The notes beneath the pieces are model-generated. The model saw only the letters and a program-made list of their open reading frames with translations, ran no database searches and was not told the DNA's origin. Below, one piece after another: positions 1-11,103 of a stretch of 64,000 nt of DNA (its first letter is position 1; each line of letters begins with the position of its first letter). The stretch covers positions 186,001-250,000 of the forward strand of contig JANBVO010000049.1 of the NCBI GenBank assembly GCA_030052745.1, read 5' to 3'. Made by a program: the position numbers and the translations under genes. Source of the DNA: Pleurostoma richardsiae (taxonomy: Eukaryota > Ascomycota > Sordariomycetes > Calosphaeriales > Pleurostomataceae).

Positions 1-550
<550 letters not shown>

Positions 551-1134
551 TCTTGTTCGGATTTTCTATTCCCATGCGGCGGTCACATCCCGCCAGGTCT
601 GTTCTCCTTCGGGAAACTCTTCCTCGTTCGCTCGCTGATGTGTGACGGAAGCAGCGCTATCCCGAGTGGGCTGTGATGTGAGCGTCGTCCTGTTAAGGCA
701 CTTTTTTCTTTTTGTTCGCCGCTAGGCTCGATCTGGCCCACTCGTGAAGGCTGTACCATATGTTTTGACCAAAACCCGGTTTGACGGATTACAGTGAAAG
801 CCACCCGTGAATCTGTTAGTGAGCTTGTCGATAGAAACGTACGGCACCTCCGATGGGATCGGAACAGGTCCCGATGATTGCGCAAGTCATAGTGGCGCAG
901 CGTAAACTGCCGATTTTCTTCACTCAACCAGTACAAACGACTGATGTGCCTCTCTGCGGCGTTTCCCAATACTTCAGTGCAGTCTTGGCATCTTTGTCTA
1001 GTTTGGTTGGCTACAAACACGGCCCATTTCACGCAACGTCTTGTAAGGAATCTGAATTTCTTGGATAGGAAAAGCTATAGAAGCTGAGAGTCTCTAGTGA
1101 TTTGACATTCGCACCAGCAAAACAATTGGAAGAC
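551..1134. other. Intergenic region between divergent genes
   Basis: This is the shared upstream region of the PLP-homeostasis gene (leftward) and the alpha/beta hydrolase (rightward). I see no supported coding exon or RNA gene in it. It presumably carries both promoters. Confidence 0.5.
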
Positions 1135-2307
1135 ATGATGCAGATTTTCGCAGATGACTCGGCAGTCCCCAACGATTGGCGAACACGGCAACCTGGGTTT
1201 GGCGCCTGGATCATCATCGCCGCCCTTCGGAGTTTGTTTGAGGCGCTCTTCTACAGTGTCTACTACCTCCCGAGCTCGTTGCGGCCGAGTTCGAACTGGA
1301 CTTATCGCCAGGCTTGCATGACGCGGCTTTTCGAGAGAGTGTTCCGCATCATCACCGAGCTCGGTTTTACGCAATCTTTAAGCTTGGAACCAGGCAATCT
1401 CGGCGATCGATGGGTCACTATCAATCCAGCTCCGGCCTCCGCATATCGTGGCGAGTTCACGAGTGAAGATGTCAAGCCAGAAACGGTCGGGGGCACCTGG
1501 TATCCCAAATTACCATCAGACCAGTCGCTACTGGAAGAACAAGGCCTCGTGGTCTTGTCCTTCCATTCTGGATCGCTCATGTGGCTTACTGGCCGGCCAG
1601 AAGACTCCGAGCCTACCGCGTCGTTATTAAACAGCAAGCTGGGAAGAAATTGTTGCTCCTTTTGGTTGCAATATCGTCTCGCCGGCGGCCGTGACCCAAC
1701 GCCGTATCCTGGGGCCTTCCAAGACGCGGTGACAGCATACTTTCATCTCACCAAGGAAAGAAGAATTTCCCCATCACGCATAGTTCTTGCAGGCGATTCC
1801 ACGGGCTCAACCATCGCAGCAGGACTCCTGCGCTACCTCGAGTCCATTAAGGAGATGCCAGGTCATGACCTTGGCGACCTTCCACCTCCGAAAGCATGTC
1901 TCTTGTTTTCGCCCTCAATTGATTATAGTTTCGAAGGTGACGTCGAGGCCATCAGCACAAATAGAAATATCAAGACCGATTACGTTGAGGGTCGCCTTAT
2001 GGCATGGGGTGCAAGGGCTATTGCCCCTCCACAGACACTGCGTCTAGACCATCCCTATGTTTCCCCAGTTTTGTATCCATTCGCCACCCCGGTTCCGATT
2101 TTCGTTCAGGCGGGAGGTGCGGAAGTGCTTTGCGATAGGTCTCGGGAGTTCGCCAACGCGATGGGTGCCATCACAGGCAACCGAGTAGAATATTTCGAAG
2201 TTCCGGGTGTTCCGCATGATATCTATGCTGCGGGGAGTTTACTCGGATGGCCGAAGGAGCAAGAACAAATACACGAAGCTGCCGCAAGATTTGTTTGTCA
2301 CGCCTGA
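1135..2307 (+). CDS. Alpha/beta hydrolase, HSL/alpha-beta-hydrolase-3 type
   Basis: A single-exon gene of 390 codons. The reading frame is open a little further upstream, but 1135 is the first in-frame ATG (a second ATG follows directly). Seen: a hydrophobic N-terminal stretch (about residues 22-48), an oxyanion segment LSFHSGSLMW at about 143-150 in the place of the usual HGGG motif, then QYRLA, the nucleophile elbow GDSTGS with Ser at about 222, the acid-loop segment YVSPVLYPFATPVPIF, and a late VPHDIY that would supply the catalytic His. This is the layout of the hormone-sensitive-lipase/esterase group, with HSGS replacing HGG(G). Many fungal members are annotated as sterol deacetylases or esterases. 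The substrate cannot be read from the sequence. There is no operon context. Confidence 0.82.
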   Translation: MMQIFADDSAVPNDWRTRQPGFGAWIIIAALRSLFEALFYSVYYLPSSLRPSSNWTYRQACMTRLFERVFRIITELGFTQSLSLEPGNLGDRWVTINPAPASAYRGEFTSEDVKPETVGGTWYPKLPSDQSLLEEQGLVVLSFHSGSLMWLTGRPEDSEPTASLLNSKLGRNCCSFWLQYRLAGGRDPTPYPGAFQDAVTAYFHLTKERRISPSRIVLAGDSTGSTIAAGLLRYLESIKEMPGHDLGDLPPPKACLLFSPSIDYSFEGDVEAISTNRNIKTDYVEGRLMAWGARAIAPPQTLRLDHPYVSPVLYPFATPVPIFVQAGGAEVLCDRSREFANAMGAITGNRVEYFEVPGVPHDIYAAGSLLGWPKEQEQIHEAAARFVCHA

Positions 2308-4795
2308 AGCAACATTATCAGTTCTGTTAGAAGAGACTTCTTATCCATCCAAGGATTGGGGTTAGCAGAGAGAAGGTATCGCCCTCATGGATAGCTTCAG
2401 GATCAGTGCATGGAGACGGGATTGAAAAGGCCGAGAGCGACTCGTCCTTGAATGATGATTGAGAGTCAAACAAGGAGGAGCTGGTGCCGGAGTCCATATC
2501 TTCTTCCCGGTCGGTGACACTGGAGGCGGACGTTAACACGACACTCCTGTCTCTGACATTGCGATTCACGCCGGCGATTGACAACGAAGAGCTGCTTGAT
2601 GCAGACTCCTCCCGGATGAAGTCTGTTGCGTTGGTGTCCTTAGCTGAGACGTTCACGAATTTCTTGCCCACAAACCTACGGACCCTTATCGACTATCCCC
2701 TTTACATAGTAGACAGCAAGGGGAGGGAGTCTGAAGTACAGAGCAACCAGCCGCCGATGTACTCTGTAGCGCTTGTGGGGATGTACCGTGTAACCCCAAC
2801 CTAACACGGTCGTTTAAGTGGCATTTGTATCTCACAGGTCACTTATCAGGTTATCTGATCCGGGATGTGGGGCGCTTTTCCCCAACCTTAACCAGCTCGC
2901 CGGGTACCTCTACCTTAAGCGGCATCTCGACTCACCGTCGCTATTGGACGAGTTCTCCCTCACATCTTGGTTAGAGAAATATGATTCCACAAATCCATGT
3001 TACACTCCCAATGGAATAGTGATTGACACACCGGAGCTCTCTCCGCCCAGCCTCGTACGCCTCGCTATTCATCGCCCCTTGGTCGTGCCCATGACATCAC
3101 ATTAGATCGATCGCATGACGACGTCCCCCAGACTGCGCCCGGCTGTGAAGAGCCAGCGCATATGCAACAGTCGGTCTCCCGTCACAGGACTATGATCATC
3201 GCCCGCAAGGCCCTGGAGCGATCATATCGTTGTCCGAGGCCACCGACCACCGCGGAGATATGAATCCGTTCACACTATCAAATCAGTCATAGCCTCTCCC
3301 CCACACAAGGCTGGCCTTTCATCCCGCTCACCACGTCTTCCACCTGCCTACCTTGTAATTCGCGCACAGGAAAACGTCCCAGCAGCCTCACTCCTCCATC
3401 CAAGCACGGTCAGCTGCGGCTGAGGTGCGGGATACATACACACTGCAAACTTTGCGTGGCTCAACCCCCCGTCATTTATCCGGCCACCACTTCACATAAA
3501 ACGCCAGCCGCCAGGGCATCTCCTCGCATCCCGTTTCACAAATACCCCCCCGCGGGTTTCCTATCTCGCCTCGCCCACTTGACTCAGATGCACCTGTCAC
3601 AGTCGTTCTTCCCCCGTCCATTATTCCGCGCAGGAGAGAGATGAGATGTTATGAGCGAAGAACAACAACTCCCTCCACGATTGCAGGGCGACGGCCGCAC
3701 CCGTCAAGGGGGGAGGGGGGGTAATGTGCGACGGACCACTCCCGCGCCGGCGGCGGGAAAGACGCTGGAATGACGGATACCTAGAGTCATGATGCGCACC
3801 ACTCCCCCTTTGTCCCATCCCGCTTCCGTCTCGCCCAGGCAGAGAGTGCTTTGTGGAAATGAGGTGCGCCAGCTCGCTTCCCCCCCGTCATTGCAGGCGC
3901 GGATGGCGTCCACCTTACTTCCCGCACGTCGTACGGATGGAATAAAGACACATTCGTACCTTGCTGGTAGCATATACTCTCACTGTACATCGTCACATTC
4001 CAAATACAAGATGCTCTCGCGCCCAGACTTCACTAAGTGCGGATGGCAGTCAAGCACGTCTCTTGGAAAAAGGAGAGCTCCTCGTAAGTCCGGGATATGT
4101 CACGCAGGCAGCAAAGACAGGCAGGCAGAGGGCGTTGCGACTTCATTCTAAGTATTTTGAATTTTGCATTCGGTAGTGTCTATGTGCAATGGGGATAGCC
4201 AAGCAGAGCGAAACAAAGTAACCAAGCCGACGCTCCTCAATGCTATGCTAATCTCCATGATCTTCTGCTGTGCTTTTCTCTCAGCGCAGATCCATGAGTT
4301 TGTATGAACAAAAAAAGTGCCAGCCGATGATGATTGGTATCCAGCCCTCCCCTGAAAAGGGGGGTTTACAAACACCCTGAACGCCAGCCGAGGCCTTTTG
4401 GAGGGGGAGGTTGCTGAGGAAGAAAACTCGGGTTCCTGAGTCTAAAAACCTTTCTCCCTTTTCGCCAAGCCAACTCCAGTTTTGCCAAGTAGAAGAGACA
4501 GAGGAAAGGAGGATGTGATGTGTGTTGGTTTGATGTATTAGACAGGACAGCCTTGGGGCGGCCTGACAGAAAGGGGATTATTACAATGCTGTAATGGTCG
4601 GTTGCTTCTCCATGGGACATGAAGAAAGAGAAAATCCAAGCCCTTCTCCCCCCTAGCCCCCATGCGCTGGCGACGTAAAATTACCGCCCTGCAATGGACA
4701 GGATATTAGAAGTGTGGTGGGGAGACTTCTGGGATCATGGTGCAGAGAAAGCTGCATCCTCGGGTATCATCGCTCCCTTGAGGCATATTCGTGCC
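2308..4795. other. Gene-poor stretch between hydrolase and SOK1
   Basis: About 2.5 kb with no gene I can support. A minus-strand open frame at 2327-2671 is Ser-rich and ends 20 bases past the hydrolase stop. Its only early start is GTG, so if real it would be a 3' exon of an unseen gene. A purine-rich G-run lies at about 3708-3721. The rest is intergenic, including the 3' flank of SOK1. Confidence 0.4.
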
Positions 4796-6799
4796 TCACT
4801 CGTGGATGGGGACATCGGCATCGACCATCTCCTCCACATCGTCCACATACGCGAGCCGCGCCCACACCCTCCAGTGCAGGACGCCCAGGTGGGCTAGTCT
4901 CGTGGCCATATCCTCGACGCCACCTTGCTCCCGGGCTTCCCGAACCGACGACTCGAGCAGCTCTCGCTCACGGGGGTCCTCAACGCGTGGGCCATCCCAC
5001 GTCTTTCCAGGCCCCGGAATGCGGCCTCCCGTCGCGACCGAGAACAGACCCACGCCCGATAAATCCTTGAAGTCTCTAACGCGCTTGGCCAGCTCGGTGA
5101 GCAGACGGGCGTGGAACTGGTCTTCAACCTCGCGATGTCGCTCGTCCCTGGGGTCACACAGGGATCTGGTAAGCTTAGCTTCGAAGAGGGGCAAGATATC
5201 CTGTGGCATGTTGGTGTAGCGGAAGATCTGGATGGCCAATGGTTCTGCTAATGCCTCCCAGCGCTGTTGGGAACTGGAAGTCGTCGGTGCAGTGTGGAGA
5301 AGCGCGAGGAAGGAGTTGTAAATATTCCGCGCTCTTGACCTGGCATCCAAAGTGTCTGCTTGTGGCTGGAGACAGAGGAACCCTGAGTTGCGTGGCGAAG
5401 AGGTGGCCGAACCATTGCTGCTGAGGGCCAAGCTGGAGGGCCGAGATGACGGAGCATTGAAGTTGAACTCTGAGCCACTCCGCCTGTTAAACTCCCGGTC
5501 ATCTTCTGCCACATACGACGGGACAGAAGCTGGGATGCCAAAGGACGGCGAGATGCTGCGGATCCTAGATACTCGCTCGAGGTCTTCGTAGTATCTCATA
5601 CATATCTCGATATTGATGACATCGAGCATGTCCGACCTCAGCTTGACAAGCCGCTCCTCATCAAAGAGGAACGTGTGAGGCACCCGGCCACTGTCGGTTG
5701 ACGGCATGACCAGCTGAGACAGTCCCTCGAAGAAGGCGGCGGTTCCGCCCCCAACCATATGCTCCTCATGTGGCGCAAAACCGGAGTAATTCCGGACCGC
5801 TTCATCGTACCAAGCCTTCGCAGGAGAAACATCCAGCTTGCCAGCGGCAATCTTCTTATAGAAGAACCGCTGCTCGAAGTGAACAGTATCCTCAATGAGT
5901 ACCGGCCGCAAGCATCGGATCTGGTGGTTCGCCACGTCCAGCTTCATTGCCTCCAGAACGCTGAGCAAGCTGCGCATCCCCTTGACAATTTCACCCATGT
6001 CGTTATTTCGGTTGCCGTTGCTCAGCTCCTGATACATCTCGTCGACCCATTCGTCCCGCATTGGTGCGCAATGCAGCTTCAGTACACCTGCCAACCAAGC
6101 CGCTAGCTTCTCCAGATCAAGAATGCCGTTGTTGAACTGCTGCATGAGCAGCTCCACGTTTAGTCCCTCGTTTAGCAAGTCGCGATCCCGCTGTGGAACC
6201 AAAGTCTGAATGATCTCCTTCACGGCCTTCAGCAGCGCAGGCAGACACCAGTCGTCACCGAGCGGGTGGTCCCTGCTGAAAGTCTCTCGATCTGTGACGA
6301 ACTGAACAAGCTGGTCCTTGAGCACGCTCCAGAACTGGTTCGCCTTCTCTTGCTTCCTCCTCCCTTTTTCGCCGTCTAGGTTCGGCCTGAAGTGGAGCTC
6401 GGGATCGAAGTTGATATCGTGCCGAAGTTTCGGATTGTGTATTATCTTGGTTACGTCAAGCTCAGCCAGCGTGCTCTTAGTGACGGGAGGCTCCAGCGAA
6501 CGCCGCGCGAAGTAGGATGAGCCCTTGTGCCGCAACGGGCTCGTCATGTCCGGCGACGTTGACGAAGGATTTCGCGACAGACCGTTCTCTACGGCTGGCG
6601 ACGCAGTTTGCTGGGTCTCGAAGCGCCGCGGTAAGTCTTGGGACGGCTGAGAGTACTTGGTCTCAGCATCCTGCTCCGCAGTGGGCGGTCTCGTCTCGAC
6701 TGGCGCCTCAGTAGGTACGGCATCGTTGTCGGATTTTGACCTCGAGTGAGTCGACATGTGGCCACCTCCTCCACCGCCACCAGCACCTTGTTCGCTCAT
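4796..6799 (-). CDS. SOK1: SOK1/TCP11-family protein
   Basis: An intronless gene of 667 codons with ATG at 6799. Residues 1 to about 100 are low-complexity and rich in Gly, Ser, Pro and Thr. The T-complex-11 domain follows, from about residue 110 (ITKIIHNPKL-like start, DPELHFRPN) to the C terminus, with the family-typical segments FWSVLKDQLVQF, NNGILDLEKLAAWL, VLIEDTVHFEQRFF and IRCLRPVLI. A Ser-rich linker splits the domain at about residues 420-470. The yeast homologue Sok1 was found as a high-copy suppressor of loss of protein kinase A, so a role in cAMP/PKA signalling and growth control is likely but inferred. The gene is flanked on its 5' side by an unusually long gene-free region. Confidence 0.88.
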   Translation of the reverse strand: MSEQGAGGGGGGGHMSTHSRSKSDNDAVPTEAPVETRPPTAEQDAETKYSQPSQDLPRRFETQQTASPAVENGLSRNPSSTSPDMTSPLRHKGSSYFARRSLEPPVTKSTLAELDVTKIIHNPKLRHDINFDPELHFRPNLDGEKGRRKQEKANQFWSVLKDQLVQFVTDRETFSRDHPLGDDWCLPALLKAVKEIIQTLVPQRDRDLLNEGLNVELLMQQFNNGILDLEKLAAWLAGVLKLHCAPMRDEWVDEMYQELSNGNRNNDMGEIVKGMRSLLSVLEAMKLDVANHQIRCLRPVLIEDTVHFEQRFFYKKIAAGKLDVSPAKAWYDEAVRNYSGFAPHEEHMVGGGTAAFFEGLSQLVMPSTDSGRVPHTFLFDEERLVKLRSDMLDVINIEICMRYYEDLERVSRIRSISPSFGIPASVPSYVAEDDREFNRRSGSEFNFNAPSSRPSSLALSSNGSATSSPRNSGFLCLQPQADTLDARSRARNIYNSFLALLHTAPTTSSSQQRWEALAEPLAIQIFRYTNMPQDILPLFEAKLTRSLCDPRDERHREVEDQFHARLLTELAKRVRDFKDLSGVGLFSVATGGRIPGPGKTWDGPRVEDPRERELLESSVREAREQGGVEDMATRLAHLGVLHWRVWARLAYVDDVEEMVDADVPIHE

Positions 6800-8308
6800 C
6801 TTCTTCCCTGGCGAGGTTCCTCCTCCAGCCCAGCTGGTTCTTCGGAGCTCCCAAATGGTTCCACGAGGGGGCTTTCCTTAGGTTGATGGGGATGTGGACG
6901 ATATCGATAGGTCCGCCGGCAAGAGAGTGGCTGCTCTCGGAGATCGGAACTGACGAAGATCTGGAAGAAAACGGAGCGGGGGAAAGAAATGCAAGTGAGT
7001 GTGGCTATTGGACCCGGCGAGAAGGTTAGCAGGCTTATTTCTACTAGGCGCAGGGTCTGCAAACAAGCTCTCAGTTGCAGAGTCGGACGGAAGGTCTCGT
7101 GCGGACGGCAGGTTGCAGGGCTCGTCCGCTGCGGTCCGCCCTGTGATTCGGGAGGGGCAACGGGATCGAGGAGAGGAGCGCGCAGCTTGTGTAGCTGCAG
7201 GAAAGCGAGCAGTTGGCTTACTTTTGAGGGTGCTGGCGGGCTGCTTTAGACCCGGTCTAAGGCCAACTGCAGTTGTTGGAGTGCTGCAGAGGACGAAGAG
7301 TCTGTATTAGGAGCGCCGAGCAGAATATGTTTGCGGCAACAGTGATGCTTCCAAGGAATGGAGGGACAGAAAGGACAAGGAAATTGAACAGAAGTACTCT
7401 GAGGGAAGAAGTGAGAAGGTCCTGAAGGAGTGTGACGAAACAAAGCTGGGAAGGAACCGTGGAGTTGCAGCGCAGTACCCGGCAGAAGATAGAAGTAAGA
7501 AGTAATAGGTAAGAGCAGCAAGGTAGAGAAGAAGTAGTAACGTGAGATGAAGGCGAGGTGGAGGGCGCGGATCCGGGGCCACAGGATGTAAGGAGCCACC
7601 GATGGGGTCAGACTAATATTCCACACATGCCAGGGCTTGTTCGGGAAAGATCAAGTGATGCAAGGTGTGTGTGTACACCCCGTATGTACCGGATGTAGAG
7701 TGTATGCCCTCGGTAAGGTAGTTAGGTGAGGATGAGGTGAGGGAGGCGTGAGGATAGTCGAAGCGGCGGCGAGACAGACCAGAGGGAGGACCGATGTATG
7801 TAGTAAGTATGAGTGAGGTCTGAGGTATGTACGGTGGCCACGGGCCGGATGGCAACACGACCGACTAATACCTGCACGGGGGGGCAATTATGTAGAGTAT
7901 ATCTAGGAGCAAAAAGATGTAACACAGTTTGGTGTATCAATGGTATGGAATAGGAGAAGCGCAGGGGCAAGCAGAACGAAACAAAGGGAAACAGAATTAG
8001 CAGAGGAGAGCGCGAGGCCCTTGGTAGATATGGAACAGATCAAGGAAATATGGGCGGCTGCTCGTGGTCTGGTATGGTATGGGGAGGTATGAAGGGGAAA
8101 GAAGAGAAGGGGCATGGGAAAAAAAAAGGAGTTGTGCATGTGCCTGGAAAGAAAGAAGATCAGGCCCTCTGGTCTGATACCTGGGAGTGGGTGTGCACGG
8201 AGTACCTTTGCCGCACCGCCCTCCATTGCTAGGTACCTGCCTCGGGCAAGTATCCCAGGTACCTACCTTAGGTGGGAGGGTTACGTCGTGTGTACCTGAA
8301 GGCGGAAC

Positions 8309-8332
8309 GGGGGACCTTGGGGGGGGGCGGGA
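8309..8332 (+). repeat. G-run cluster
   Basis: Three runs of three or more G lie within 24 bases on the plus strand, including one of nine. It is a possible G-quadruplex site in the gene-poor stretch; no function is evident. Confidence 0.4.
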
Positions 8333-8493
8333 GACCAAGGAAAAAGGGACCGGGAGACTTTCAATAATTAGGAGCCAGATTATTGGGTTCTGTCTACCTA
8401 GTCAAGACTCGTGTACTTCCACTGTTAGTGCAAGTGAGTTAGTGTGGAAGCAAAATTGAATGAATGCATCAATGCGTGCGCTGCCGGCTCAGT

Positions 8494-8514
8494 GCCGCCG
8501 CCGCCGCCGCCGCC
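8494..8514. repeat. (GCC)7 trinucleotide repeat
   Basis: Seven perfect GCC copies, followed by GTCGCC. The repeat is outside any supported gene. Confidence 0.8.
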
Positions 8515-10821
8515 GTCGCCCTTTGCCCTTTGAGGCTAATGTACTCCGTGCGTCTAAGCCCACGCAGTCCCTCTTCTAGTTACTATGTATGTACCTACTG
8601 CACCACGGCCGTCATGGGAATGGCGCCCACCCAGCGCAAATCCAGGCACGCCCTGCACGCCTGGGCGCCCACACGCCCGCAGCCTCCGACACACGCCGCC
8701 CTTTCCTCCCCCAGTCTGCCCCCCATGTCCCACTTCCCAGGGACATCCAGGAACACCACGCTCAGGTACCAACGGAGGTGCGCAGGAGGTGGTGGGTACA
8801 TATCCGCGACCGGAACCACCTCCCGTCCTCACCTTTTGCATCGTGTACTGCGTAGTGCCTAGGTAGTGGAGGTTCACTTACCTGTCGCCCTACAATTCGA
8901 CTCGTTGCGGAGGCTTAGGTAATTACACGTCGCCTTGCATCTAGATGGCTGACGGTGGGATCGCTGTTGCGGCTGCTGAATCGCTGCTTTTCGCCCTTGG
9001 CCTGGATGCGGCCGGGTGGTGGCCAATTTCAGGATCCGTCGGGGGGGCGCTTTTTGAGGCTTGATTTGCTTCGCCGGCCGGCCTACCGTGCTATGTCATG
9101 GCTTTTTCGGAGGATGGGCCTTTTAGCCACTGGTTGGCGGCGAACAACAAGAGTCAGGTCACCCCCAGGCACGCCAATGCACTGACACAGCATCTACTCG
9201 AGCGGCGGGATGGCGAAGCCCCAGCAGGGTTTTCTGCGATGGCAATGAATGGCAGGCAGCGAGTCGCGACGCGCAGAAGCAGTAGCGGCGCTGTGCTGTG
9301 ACGATGCATTGGCTGCGAAGAGCCGCGGCTTACATGACGCTGCGAGGGCCGGGAATCGAAATGTGTACGTTCCCGGCGAGCTACTCTGGAACAGCAGCCA
9401 CCGGCACGGCGTCTTGTGTGCAGGCGCCGCGCCCGCCCCGTGTCCCTTACATCGGCGCGACTCGCCAGCAATTGTTGCGACGATCGCGCAGGCCTCATCA
9501 CGCTGGTCACTCTAAGGCGTTCGACTGCGACGCTATTCAATAATGATAATAGGTGGAGAGGGCCCTGCAATATAATAGCCAAAGAAAATCCACCTCACTG
9601 CAAGGGGCCGCACCTCTGCGTCGAGACGAGACGAGAGCAGAGGCGGCGACGCTTCGACAGGTTGCAAGCGGCTCTCCGTCGTCGGCTGACGGTGAGGTCG
9701 CAGCAGGGCCGGAGGCGCCAATCAGCTCGACCGCACCCGCAGGTGTGCGACAATGCACGATTGTGACGAGTTGGGCGCCGGCCAGTCTCGTATCGTATTC
9801 CTGCGACGGGTAGAGAAAGGGGGGGGTTGCCATGTCGCATGCAAGAGCGATGCAAGCCATGGGCCGGGAGAGTGTCGAGGAGGCATGCAGGTCCAATTTA
9901 GCTTGCAGCTCTGGGCAGTCATGCTCCCGCGCACATCTCCCGCCCTCCCAGGCTACGATACGGTCGATTATTACCGTCAGGTTCACTACTTCACCCATAG
10001 AGAGAGTCGCGCGCGAGGCGGGCTGCGAGACGGACTATTTGAGAAGGAGCAGGATGGGCACATTCCACAGACAATATCACAGCTGTCAGCGGCGGGATGT
10101 GGCGTCAGGATCGCCAGGGACGGTGGCATGGGGGCGTAAGGGGGTGTGCCTGATGAGAGGAGATAAAAATCATGTCCACCGTCCACGGGAAGGGCAGGTG
10201 GACATGACGTGAACAGGTGGGCGTAAGGTGGAGGGCACGGTCGGCCGCAATCTCACCGAGGCCCTGAAAAAGGAGGGTGTCCGAAGCCACGAATTGGGGT
10301 CTATTGGCGGCCAGGGAGAGCCGCGGGATATCCGACAGGACAGGGGACCGCTCGTGTTTGTGGGATGATAAGGAGAATCACCGGTATGAGATCTCGATAC
10401 CGCTCGCTTGGGCCGGTCCCGCGCCGTCGGTACCTTGTTCCCATATATAGCGAGAGCAGGGCATGGGTGTGGAATGTCCAGCTCGTCAGGGGGCTTGCTG
10501 GTCTCGCTGATTTCCGACATCCCCAATCTCACCTGAAAAAGGCCGGTCCATGCGCGTCCAATATTGCTCTCATTCCCGCAACGAAGAGCAGTCGTGCAAA
10601 GTTGTGGGTACGGAGAAAGGAGCACAGGCGCACGATGTTGTATGTACGGAGTAATAAGAGCTCTACGTATGGCCTGGGCGACAGGGTCCGACACCCCTCA
10701 AACCTTCAGACGGTGGAGCATCTCGACTGCGCATGCGTCGTCTCGTCAGTCCACCCTACCACAGTAGAGCGCCTCGAAGTTTCTGAAGAAGGTGGCCCGG
10801 ACTCCACTGCAAAACGGCGGC

Positions 10822-11103
10822 ATGTCCGGCAGCTCTGCAGATAACCCCCCTTCCACCTACGAGTTATTACGAGATTTGACATCGTCAATTGTCGATCGCA
10901 TTGCTGCCATGCCGTCACCCACGGGGCTTCTGCGCGATCTTCCGGAAATGGAAGCTGTCGAGAGGGAGATGCACGCCGCATGGCCTCTATCGTGGGGCGC
11001 GCGAGGCACTGGCCTCCGTCCATATGTAACTTCGTGCGGAGGACTGTGCGGGACTTGCTCCATCGTGATCTCGGTCTCGGCAGCATCTGGAACACCTCCA
11101 TAA
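10822..11103 (+). CDS. Possible small protein or gene fragment
   Basis: An ATG-started frame of 93 codons. The first about 60 residues look protein-like (segments STYELLRDLTSSIVDRIAAM and LLRDLPEMEAVEREM could form amphipathic helices). The last 30 residues look like random translation. I do not recognise a family and no splice partner was found. It may be chance or a relic. Confidence 0.18.
   Translation: MSGSSADNPPSTYELLRDLTSSIVDRIAAMPSPTGLLRDLPEMEAVEREMHAAWPLSWGARGTGLRPYVTSCGGLCGTCSIVISVSAASGTPP

Noticed and set aside
9098-10212. Many overlapping open frames on both strands
   Set aside because: They overlap heavily, start mostly at non-ATG codons, are low in recognisable motifs and look like chance frames in GC-rich DNA.
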